Of a stretch of DNA of 64,000 bases, positions 28,527 through 43,300 are shown piece after piece. The position numbers were made by a program, and so were the translations under genes. Numbering within the stretch: the stretch's first letter is position 1; every line of letters begins with the position of its first letter. Origin of the DNA: Amphimedon queenslandica. Its lineage: Eukaryota; Porifera; Demospongiae; Haplosclerida; Niphatidae. The notes below the pieces were generated by a model. That model was not told the DNA's origin. It saw only the letters and a program-made list of their open reading frames with translations, and ran no database searches. Location: assembly GCF_000090795.2 (NCBI RefSeq), contig NW_003546245.1:888004-952003 (forward strand), read 5' to 3'.

Positions 28527-30137
28527 ATGGAACCCCCTCAGCAGCAAACTCACTCAAGAATCCGTCCTCACGGCAGAAGAAAGAAGGAGCTTACAGAAGA
28601 GCAGCAGCAAGAAATCAGGGAGGCATTCAACTTGTTTGACACTGATAATGACGATGCTATTGACTACCACGAGTTAAAGGTAGGTGACTGAGGTGAGATT
28701 GTGAATTTGCACCTTGCATTAAAAACCGCCCAATATTTTTAAAAACTTATGCTCAGAATCAACTTAATCTTTGCATGGAAGTAACTAGTCCTTGGTTGTT
28801 ATAGTCAGTTGTTTAGAATCTACTTTTTTGATGAATTAGCATGGAGTGAATCTTATTTATGTTTTTTTAATTTTTCATTTACTGTCATACAGGGTCTCGG
28901 GCCAAATTTTGGCAAAAATTACAAGAAGAGAATTCTTCCCTTTTATAATTTTTTCTGGTGCATATACATGTTCTTATGTTGTGTAGAAAGTTTGAGCTGA
29001 TTCTGATCAAAATTAGATTTTTTAATGAATTTTTAAAGTTGCTCCAAAATCGGGCCGAAGTCCCTGTACTATTATAGTACAGGGTCTCAGACCAAATTTC
29101 ACCAAAAATGACTAGGTAAGAATTTTCGATTTTTATAATTTTTTCTGATGCATATACATGTTTTTATGTTGTGTAGAAAGTTTGAGCTGATTCCAATCAA
29201 AATTGGATTTTTTATGAATTTTTAAAAGTTGCTCCAAACTCTGTTCTCATACTATATATAGTAAGCTAAGCTTATACTCTTTGTTGTGGCAATTCCTGTG
29301 ATAACTTTTGTGTGATTTTATCTTTTATGAGTAAGAATAATTGGTTTCCTTTTTATGGCTGCTATTATGATACCTGATAGATCTCTTGTTATTGCCATGG
29401 AAACATTCTAAATGTCTTGAATGCAATAATTAACGGCTGTTTATTTTTGTAATTAAAAACACCGACCAATGCAGTCTTTTATGACATAACATTAAGAAAT
29501 GTTTATGCCTTGTTAGCTAGCTATTTTGCTATTTCATCTGCCGAATAACAAGTACAAATTTGCATGACAATGAATTGATCCTTTCTTTCTTTTCCAAAGG
29601 TTGCCATACGAGCATTAGGGTTTGAAGTGAAAAAGACAGAAGTACAGAAAATAATTAAAGACTATGACAGAAACGATCAAGGCAAAATCACTTATCAAGA
29701 TTTTTATGATATAAGTACGACCATATGACACTTTGAAATGAGTTTAATGGTCTTTTTAGTGTCCGAGTGGGTCTCTCAAAGGGATCCTGTTGAGGAAACC
29801 CTCAAAGCCTTTAAGCTTTTCGATGATGACGAGTCGGGGAAAATAAGTTTAAGGAACCTTCGCAGGGTTGCTCGAGAATTAGGAGAGAACATGTCAGAAG
29901 ATGAGCTACGGGCAATGATTGATGAATTTGACACCGACAAAGATGGAGAAAGTTAGTTTTTTGGGATTGTGTGTGGTTGTGTACATGAAAGTCAGTTATG
30001 TCTCGACGATGTTGTCGCAAGGATTTGTTAATGTGTTTACCGTTTGTAGATGTACAAGTGATTGTTGTGACATTTCCTTTGTATTGTTATTTGTAGTATC
30101 AAAAGAGGAATTCATGGCTATCATGCTTGGAGAATGA
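28527..30137 (+). CDS. CETN3: Centrin-3
   Basis: Four exons (28527-28679, 29600-29714, 29760-29951, 30097-30137) encode 166 residues, against 167 in human centrin-3. Centrins are EF-hand proteins of centrioles and basal bodies. The four EF-hand loops are [36 protein letters not shown] and DTDKDGEISKEE. The stretch [16 protein letters not shown] and the block [20 protein letters not shown] are nearly identical to human CETN3 and distinguish it from centrin-1/2. The short basic N-terminus ([14 protein letters not shown]) also fits. The first intron (28680-29599) is enlarged by a dispersed repeat copy. Confidence 0.95.
28730..29262 (-). repeat. Dispersed hAT-like MITE-family repeat in centrin-3 intron 1
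   Basis: Two to three monomers lie in reverse orientation (TGTTGTGTAGAAAGTTTGAG near 28975 and 29167). A near-palindrome CTGTACTATTATAGTACAG at 29063-29081 separates units. Neither terminal repeat is recognisable. Confidence 0.7.
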
Positions 30138-30301
30138 ACTCAATATTAATGATGAACTTTTGAATTTAATCCATGTCTATCAGATTTATCAATATTATAA
30201 GTTATAATGTCATATCCTGGAACTGTACAAAATTTAATAAATCATGTTTTAAAGCACGCGCCGTGTCCATTCCATTTTTCCCTACTGAGTTCAAGTGGTT
30301 A

Positions 30302-32421
30302 ATGATGTCCCCTGGCTTGTACCTTCTTACTGTGGTTATTATAGGTCCTGTCCTAGCCTCAGCTAGTTACAATAATGTCAGCAAGGATCAAGTTATCATC
30401 GCTGGTCTCTTTGCGTATAATCTTAGCGAGGTTGCCCCGGACAGGCTGCACATGGATAGGACCGCCAACGGTTCTGTTGTAGAACTGGCTGTTAACATGG
30501 CCCTCTCTGAGTATAATGAGAGTCCTTTTTCTCAACTCAGGCTCACTCTGTGGCCTTACAGCACAGAATGTGACCCTGCTAGAGCAGTCTGGAGCCTCAC
30601 TGACGCCCTACGGAGGACTGATCGCTCCGAACCTCTTGTAATCCTGGGCCCTCCTTGCGAGGACTCGACGAACGAGCTAGTCAGACTTACCTCTAGTTCA
30701 ACTAACATCTTAACTGTCTCCTATGCTTCCACTACACCACAACTCAACAACGCTACTATTTTCAGGAATTTTTTTCGGACTGTTCCCTCTTTTACTAACC
30801 TCAATGATGCACTTATTAACCTTCTTGGTTATTTCAGCTGGGAGAATGTCTGCCTCATTCTCGAGTCCCATCCTTACTACAATACAGCAGCAGAGGCTCT
30901 GAGTGCAATGAACCTCACAATTGTCGAGTCCATACCTCCTGCTCTCCTCCAGTACATCACAACGAATAGCTACTGTCACATATTTTTAGTTTATTCTCAG
31001 CCCGAGTATCTACCGAATATCCTCTGCCAGGCATACAACAACAGACTCATTGGTCAGTACTATCAATGGATATTCGTGGGAAACACTGAGATCAGTGATT
31101 TGACAGCAGAGGTGGATAGCATCAACTGCTCTTCGCAAGAGCTTCTCACTGCTGCTCAATCTTCTTTTGTTATTGGTTTTGATGATGACGCTAATAATGA
31201 TGACCCCTTGGTCGGTATTAGTAGAAGCAAATTTAACAATTCTCTGTTGAACGTGTCTGGGGTAAGTGCTACCAGTAATGATCTTTCTGTAGCTGCTTCT
31301 GCTTACGATGCAATGTGGGCCATTGCAATATCACTTAATAATTCTGTAAACAGGCTCAAGGAAAGAAACCAAACCATTAACGATTATCTACCACTGGCAA
31401 ACAAAGACGTTTCTGCTACTCTCTTTAATGAATTTCAATCAGTTAACTTCCGTGGAGTGTCTACCATGGTAAACTTTACTACCATGACACACAATACGCT
31501 AAAGCCAATCAAAATATCCCAAGTGCATCAGAATTCATTAGTAGCTATTGGACTATACAAAACTGATACCAAACTGAACATGGATTATTTCGGTCATCAG
31601 GTACAATGGATTGGAGATGGGCCACCTCGAGACAGTCCAGTGTTTATTAATGAGAGTGTCCCACTGTGGGCTCAGATAATCATGTTTACCGTAAGTGGAA
31701 TAGGAGCTCTTGTTCTCTCTTTCTTTCTTGTCATCAATTTGTGTTTCAGAGAAAAGAAAGTTATAAAAGCATCAAGTCCACACATTAACACTTTGATTCT
31801 TGTCGGTTGTCTCCTGGGGATTCTCTCAGTTTCCGTCTACACGCTCTCGTCTATTGAGAGCATAGTGACCGACATTCGCTCCATTTTCTGCAATTCAACA
31901 CTCTGGCTAGTAAATATAATGTTTACTCTATCATTTGGTGCTCTCCTTGCCAAAACATGGCGTGTCGGTGCAGTTTTTCGTAACCCATGGTCAAAGAGAC
32001 GCATATACAAAGACTATGTATTATTTTTGATAGTCCTCGTGCTGCTCGCTGTTGACGTCCTCATACTGACAGTATGGATGCTAACTTCTCCTCTGTACAT
32101 CTCGGTGAGGATGATACAGAGTCCTAGTGCTATTACGGAGCTCTCGTTTTGCAGTCTCTCGGGAGAGGGGGTTTTCTTTGGCATATTGCTAATGGTGTAC
32201 AAGTCCTTCCTGTTATTACTTGGCTGTTTTCTTGCCACCCAAACTAGAGGAATCAAAGCAACACTTTTCAATGACTCAAGGTTCATAGCCATAGCTATAT
32301 ACATAGTGTTTCTTATAGTAATCATTGGCCTACCGATGGCCATATTCTTCCTGCTAGGCCGGTACATTTTGCTTAGTTTCTTTGCTATAACTCTGACCAT
32401 CACTGGGCTATCCTTCACCAT
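30302..32421 (+). CDS. GABA-B-like class C G protein-coupled receptor, intronless, C-tail lost in assembly gap
   Basis: A single open exon encodes 706 residues up to the gap. It begins with a signal peptide (MMSPGLYLLTVVIIGPVLAS), followed by a ligand-binding Venus-flytrap domain of about 420 residues with many Asn-X-Ser/Thr sites (LVILGPPCEDSTNELVRL, VSYASTTPQLNN). There is no cysteine-rich domain, which fits metabotropic GABA-B-type receptors. Seven hydrophobic helices follow, from PLWAQIIMFTVSGIGALVLS through LSFFAITLTITGLSFT, so the seventh helix is just complete where the sequence becomes N. The ligand cannot be inferred. It starts 164 bp after centrin-3 on the same strand, and unlike almost all its neighbours it has no introns in the sequenced part. 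Confidence 0.9.
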
Positions 32422-32720
32422 NNNNNNNNNNNNNNNNNNNNNNNNNNNNNNNNNNNNNNNNNNNNNNNNNNNNNNNNNNNNNNNNNNNNNNNNNNNNNNN
32501 NNNNNNNNNNNNNNNNNNNNNNNNNNNNNNNNNNNNNNNNNNNNNNNNNNNNNNNNNNNNNNNNNNNNNNNNNNNNNNNNNNNNNNNNNNNNNNNNNNNN
32601 NNNNNNNNNNNNNNNNNNNNNNNNNNNNNNNNNNNNNNNNNNNNNNNNNNNNNNNNNNNNNNNNNNNNNNNNNNNNNNNNNNNNNNNNNNNNNNNNNNNN
32701 NNNNNNNNNNNNNNNNNNNN
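32422..32720. other. Assembly gap (299 N)
   Basis: A run of unknown bases removes the C-terminal tail of the receptor gene and its stop codon. Open frames through it are artefacts. Confidence 1.
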
Positions 32721-33032
32721 CATTGACCATTATTATTATTATCAACTAGACGATGTTAGCGACGAATATTACTGTGTATGATTATGTACTGTGTATGATA
32801 TAACCTTTTCACATCACTTATTATTTATGAATCACAGAACACAGTCTCGTAAGATGCTAATAATAACTATAAAGCACAAGTGTGTACTTTTTAATTTTAA
32901 TCAAATAATACTAATAGCTTGACTATTATAACAGCAGCAGAAGATTACACACTACAAGCTAAGCTAGCTATGACTATGTATTATAATGTAACTACATAAT
33001 GAGTGTCCACAATGAGAGAAGGCTTAAGTCTG
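32721..33032. other. Convergent 3' region after the gap
   Basis: This AT-rich sequence probably carries the 3' UTR of the receptor and of pyruvate kinase. No gene or element is recognised. Confidence 0.45.
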
Positions 33033-37804
<4,772 letters not shown>

Positions 37805-37914
37805 TTTCAAGCTAACAGGGATCCGGGATGCGTGGGTGTGTCTGTTATCACTTCTTCAGCACCTCCCATTTTCAGTTTGCTAGCTAGGGCGTGGCTGGGA
37901 GTTGCAATATAATA
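37805..37914. promoter_or_regulatory. 110-bp divergent promoter pyruvate kinase / PINK1-like kinase
   Basis: GGGCGTGG lies at 37887-37894. The two start codons face away from each other and are 110 bp apart. Confidence 0.6.
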
Positions 37915-40167
37915 ATGGATGAAGAAACTGCTCTTTCCAAGACAGGAGCCACAGATTTCCTCATCTCTCATCTCTTAAGTGCAGATCAGCATGGAATAGT
38001 AGTTGCATCTTATTGTAGAGTAGCAGGCCATCCCTTCCCAAGCAAGCTTTATGCTGTAAAATTGATATTCAATTTCACAGATGATGACTACTCATCTTCA
38101 GTCCTTTCCAACCATTTTGAGAACGAGTGGCTCCTTCTTTCTAGCCTCCCTCCACATCCCCAAATAATAAAGTACTGGTGTCAATTTGTTTCTGTCATAC
38201 CAATGGAATTTGTGGAGTGCTGTCCTCAAGAAGTTTGCAAGAGCTTTCCAAAAGACAAGCACTTTACTAGGAAAGGACAGTTCATTGTTTTGGATTATCA
38301 TCCACAAACATTGCAAGAGTTCTTAACAAAGGAAGAGAACAAACCGGTCGACTTTAAAATAATCCTATCTATTAGTTCACAGATACTTTCTGCAGCCAGT
38401 TATCTGGAGTCTAACATGATCTGTCATTTGGATTTAAAGCTTGCTAACTGTCTTGTCAGAGGAGAAGAAGAAGACAATCCTCACATTGTATTGTGTGATT
38501 TTGGTAGTGCAGTGCAGTTCTCAGACTCAACAATGAGCACCCAATGGTGTCATGGTTTGAGTCTGGGTGGTAATCGAGCTCACCTGTGCCCAGAATTACT
38601 CTCACAGTATTACAGCTATAAAACATCAACGTCACGCTTGCAACAGCCTTCAGCAGCACCCATATCACTGGCACAAAGGCTATTATGCTATAAAGGACAG
38701 CCCTCATTTGCAGTTGGTGTGCTGTTATATGAAGTGGGCTCATGTGGAGAGCATCCATTACCTGATTATCCATTGAACTACATGAAAGAAGGAGTAGTGA
38801 CTTACGGTGAATCTGATATAGCTGAATTACCTGGTGCCTATTGTCACCAGCAGTATTTTGATTTATTGAAATCTCTAATAGCTTGTGATCCTAAACAAAG
38901 ACCTAATTTAGAGCATACACTAGATACAATATGCAAAATAAAGGAGGACATAGAAAACCAAGAAATAACAGGTAATTTAACAGGACAGGAAGAGCTTAAA
39001 AAGCAACTTATAAGAGTAACAATAGAAAGGGACATTGCAAAGGTATAGGAACACGGACACAAAATAATAAATTATACTTTTATATAGTCACAGTCTGCCA
39101 CCCTGGAGTCTGAGAGAGACAGTGCACTGGAAAAGATTAAAGCAATGGCTAATCAATGTGAAACTGCAGCAACAGAGCTTGAACAACTTGCACAACAATT
39201 TAAATCAATGAAAGAAGAGCTACTGGCGGTAAATATGCTGACAAGGAACATGTTATGTTAGTTTGATAATGTATAGGTTAAGCTTGAGCGTGATGCTGCA
39301 ATCCAAGCCAGTGAGGAATTGTTTGAAGCTTATGAGCTACTCCAAAAAGAACTGGAACTAGTATCAAGAGAACGAGACCTTGCAAGAGATCAGGTCAGGG
39401 TTTCCCATAGGATGATGGCATAATACTCTTGCTCCAAAAGCCATTTAGTCTGGGAAAGCCAGAAAAATATACATGTACTATTATAGTGCTTGTCACAGCA
39501 TGCTTTGTGGGACACCCTGGATCAGGTATCAAAAATCATTATTAAAATTGTTCCTATTATAGGTTAGCAAGATGAGACATTTGTGCTCTGCTGTGCAAAC
39601 AAATGAAGAAATAAAGTGAGTTGGATTTACCAGTATTGAGTTGTGCTAATGATTGCTTTAGAGAATGTATTAATTGTCAGACATTTTATCATGTTGAAGA
39701 AAACACAGAGGACTCATGTCAATGGCATCCAGGAGTAAGCCAAATTATAATTACCTTTATCTATTGTTATTAACTACTTTTATAATGCTGCATCTTATAA
39801 ATCTTCTCCCATCATTTAGAAATTTGTAAGTTGTCATAATTATTGTGCCTTAAGTAATAAGCAATTGTGTAATTTTCTTTAGTTGGTAAGTCCAATAAGG
39901 AATTTGTTGTTCACTTAATGTTTTATTTTCATTTTTTTCTTAACACATCATCACGGATCCAATAGTTTGTAAGTCTTACAATGCATTCTTGTTATCATTA
40001 ATTTTTTAAATTTTCTCTTCCAATAGAATGTAAGTCACAACTCCAACACCTATTATCAATTTATTACTATTATTATTATAAAACTATAGCGTTGGAGCTG
40101 TTGCTATAAGAGAGATGAAAACATTCCAGGCTGCAAGAAATCATTACATTATCATAATACAACATAA
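37915..40167 (+). CDS. PINK1-like kinase with coiled coil and C-terminal CHORD-like zinc motif
   Basis: About 533 residues. A large first exon (37915-39042) encodes a kinase domain most like PINK1 by eye: KLYAVKLIFNF (catalytic Lys), PHPQIIKYWCQFVSVIP (human PHPNIIRVLRAFTSSVP), HLDLKLANCLV (HLD for HRD), LCDFGSA and LGGNRAHLCPEL. The Gly-rich loop looks degenerate and no mitochondrial presequence is visible. Exons 39089-39228 (approx.), 39279-39393 and about 39563-39614 form a coiled coil. Exon 39662-39734 gives ECINCQTFYHVEENTED then SCQWHPG. Four microexons (39820-39825, 39883-39885, 39966-39968, 40027-40029) follow, and the final exon (40090-40167) gives RWSCCYKRDENIPGC. The C-x2-C...C-x2-HPG...WSCC...GC pattern matches a CHORD zinc domain. 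Kinase activity cannot be judged from sequence alone. Confidence 0.8.
39396..39519. mobile_element. 124-bp hAT-like MITE with perfect 8-bp target duplication
   Basis: The ends are CAGGGTTTCCCATAGG and CTTTGTGGGACACCCTG, imperfect inverted repeats. GATCAGGT flanks it on both sides (39388-39395 and 39520-39527). An 8-bp duplication with CAGGG termini fits the hAT superfamily. It contains the family's subterminal sequences (TGCTCCAAAAGCC, GTGCTTGTCACAGCATGC) but no internal monomer. It sits exactly on an exon-intron junction of the kinase gene. Confidence 0.85.
39735..40089 (+). other. Cluster of four microexons (6, 3, 3, 3 nt) and five short introns
   Basis: Each candidate microexon is framed by AG before and GTAAGT after: AAATTT at 39820-39825, TTG at 39883-39885, TTT at 39966-39968 and AAT at 40027-40029. 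The introns are 85, 57, 80, 58 and 60 nt, all GT-AG and all phase 0. Inclusion of all four gives HPG-KF-L-F-N-RWSCC, which restores the spacing between the HPG and WSCC halves of the zinc motif. Confidence 0.8.
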
Positions 40168-40316
40168 ATAGATAGTTACTACTGGACTGACGGATGAGGA
40201 TAAATGAGTGTGTACAAGTGTGAGAGTGGACAGAGTTGCAATGCTTGTGTGTGTATCTATGAAATATAATTAAAGCACAATTGTAATACTTGTGCTATAT
40301 ATATTATATACATGCA
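40168..40316. other. Convergent 3' region
   Basis: These 149 bp lie between the stop codons of the kinase (+) and the PWWP protein (-). The 3' ends of the two transcripts are probably contained here. Confidence 0.55.
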
Positions 40317-43300
40317 TCATAGTTCTGGTACCAACTGATCATCATCATCTGAGGAATAATGCTGGCCACCACTGGATAGCTCAGCATAATTTACTCGCCC
40401 ACGCAGGGCAGAGCGTCTACTTCTCCTAACTATTGACTGGAAAAAATTAGTAAAGTTAATAAGTAATTAGTGTCAATGTTATACCTCATCTTCCCTGTCA
40501 CCCGAATCTGTTTCTAATATAATATTGTCCTTTTTACTGGGATTTTCTTCATCAACCTATACTCAGTATGCAAAAATGAAAGAGTGAAATCTACTAGTTT
40601 GAACAATAATACAACCTTTCTCTTTTTGATATCGACTCCACTTTGGTCTTGAACACAATTATTCTCATCAGTCACTGTCTTACTACTAACATCCTTATCA
40701 CATACAAAGAGACCCTTGATTTTATTGTAGACTTCATTAGCTTTGCTACGCACTCTACTGTTACCTTTATACCTACGAACCTATTAATTGAACATATACA
40801 CAGGATTCATTAATTGGTAATGTAGTAATGCTAAAAGTGGTATAATGTATAATGATACCTTTCTTAATGTAACAACCAGGTCTTTGACTTGAACAATGTC
40901 AGAAGCAGAGAAATGATAGTCCATTAGACCACGTAGGTTCTTCAAAGCCTTCTGTGGTTCCTATGTGTGCATGTACACTTCAAAATGAATGACACTCTGT
41001 ATTTGTGTACTTACAGCAGATCCAACAATTAAAGATACTTTTAAATTGTAGTTGTATGCTTGAAGAGCTTCAACAGTAAGCATGGCTATTAAAATAGTAA
41101 AAGTACATGTACATACAAAAGAACACACACAGACTTACAATCGGATATTGGTCTTTGAGGTGGAGGTTTGACTTTCTGCCTTTTAGTACTACATGTATAA
41201 AATTATTATAAAAACCTTTAAAGCCATAATAATGCACCTGGAGTCTTCAGTTGTCTTTTCAGTAGCTGCTGGCTTTGTTTTCTTTGCTGTTGTATCAGAT
41301 TGCTTGCCACCTTGAAGATCAACCGCAGGATTGCTAGCAGAACTTGCTTTGTCTTCAGCCTCAAGAGGAATATTTGTAACTGCCTCTTGGACTGATTCAT
41401 CTTTGCTGTTAGACGATCCTTTGTCTGCTGTTTTCATACCATCATTTTGACTTACTGGATCCTTGTTTTCTGTAACAGTGTTATTTTTCCCTCTAGTATT
41501 ATTATCTATGGAATCATTAATCTCCATTGTATCACTAGACTGTATAAAGGGAGCATTTGCTGCTGCTGGAGGCAGTGATATTTCTATATTACTAATCTCT
41601 TCTTTTGCTGTTTCAATTAATACTTGCTCTTCCATTTTAGCTCTATCTTTTGAATTCTCTTCCTCTCCAAGACCTCCTGATATTTTAACTTGTGCTAGCT
41701 CAATTGTAATTGCAGCTTCTTCTTCAGTCACTGTGGTCTCAGGGTCCACTGTCATTGCTTCTTCTACTGTCATTGGTTTCTCTACTGCTGGTGCTTCTTC
41801 CATGGCCATTGCTTCATCCACTGTCATTGGTTTCTCTACTGTCATTGCTTCTTCTACAACCATGGCTGCTTCCACTGTCTTTTCTCCCGATGGAATCTCA
41901 GCTAGTATGTTAGGCTTTACCTCTTCAACCATAAAAACCTCTTCTGTTATTACCTCTGTCTCTTCCAATATTCTTTCTTCTGTCTTTTCTCCTACTTCCA
42001 CTGGACTCTCTTCTACAGCTATTTCCTCTGTATTCACTTCCACTGCCATCATTTCTTCTACATTATCTTCCAGCCCCATTTCCTCAGTTTTTTCCCCTAC
42101 TCCCATCGGTTCCCTTATCTCGACTGTAAGATTCATTTCTTCTATTTTTTCTTCAACTGTCATTGTTGTTGTTCTTACTGGTCGTTCTTCAATGGGTTTC
42201 TCTACATTTGAGATTAATACTTTTATTTCTATTTTGGGTTTCTTGTCCTCGGCAATCGTTTCCTCTACAATATCTGTCTGTGTTTCTGCCATTTCTTCAA
42301 TCGATATCTCTAATCTCTCAACAGCCATTCCTGCTTTAATGGAGTCATCTTCTCTTGATATTCCTACTACCTCTTCTCCATTAGAACTATGACTATTGAT
42401 GGCTTCATTTGTCCCAGCAGTACTTGCAACTTCATCACAAGGTTTTTCTTGTGCTGTTACCACTGCTTCCATTTCATGATCTTTGTCTTTCATCAGCTCA
42501 GCAAGGTCACTATTCTCATTCGTTCTTGCATTTTCATTGTCACTAATAATCACTTCTTCTTCTTCTTCAGTCGCAACAGTGGGCCTACATTAAAATATTT
42601 TAGATTATGATTTCCAAATACATTTAACATTTTATAGTTGCTCAAAATCTGACCAAAGACAATGCACTAAAGTTTGAGCTGATTCCAAAAAAAAATTCTC
42701 GAGTTATGACCATTTAAAAAAACAGGCCAATTTTTGGAGAATAACTAAGGGTATAATTAGTAATGCGGTAGCGTTACTAAGTAAAATTCACCCCCAAACA
42801 AAATGGCTGCCACGACTTTTGCAGCCTTGCTATATAGCCCATGATTTTTTCCAAAAAATGGCTCTGAAATCACCTCCAATTTTTACTACATTTTCTGATA
42901 CACATTGATGTCCTTATGCTATGTAGAAAGTTTGAGCTGATTCCAAGCTCAAATTTTTGAGTTATGACCATTTTTAAAAACGAGCCAATTTTTGAAAAGT
43001 ACCCAAGGCTATAGCCCATGGTTTTTTCCAAAAAATGGCTCCGAAATCACCCCTAATTTTTATTACATTTTCAGATACATATTGATGCCCTTATGCTCTA
43101 TAGAAAGTTTGAGCTGATTCTGACTTCAAATTTTCGAGTTATGACCATTTTTTAAAATGAGCCAAATTTTGAAAAATATCCAAGGCTATAGCCCATGGTT
43201 TTTTCCAAAAAATGGCTCCAAAATCACCCCTAATTTTTATTACATTTTCTGATACATATTGATGTCCTTATGCTCTATAGAAAGTTTGAGCTGTTTCTGA

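Noticed and set aside
32415-32749. Open frames extending through the N run and ending after it
   Set aside because: The sequence there is unknown, so neither the continuation of the receptor nor any antisense frame can be supported.
41463-42392. A 309-codon plus-strand open frame rich in Ser, Thr and Ile
   Set aside because: It is the exact antisense of the Glu/Val/Met-rich coding exon of the PWWP/IBD protein. Its composition is explained by the complement of those codons, and it has no motifs.
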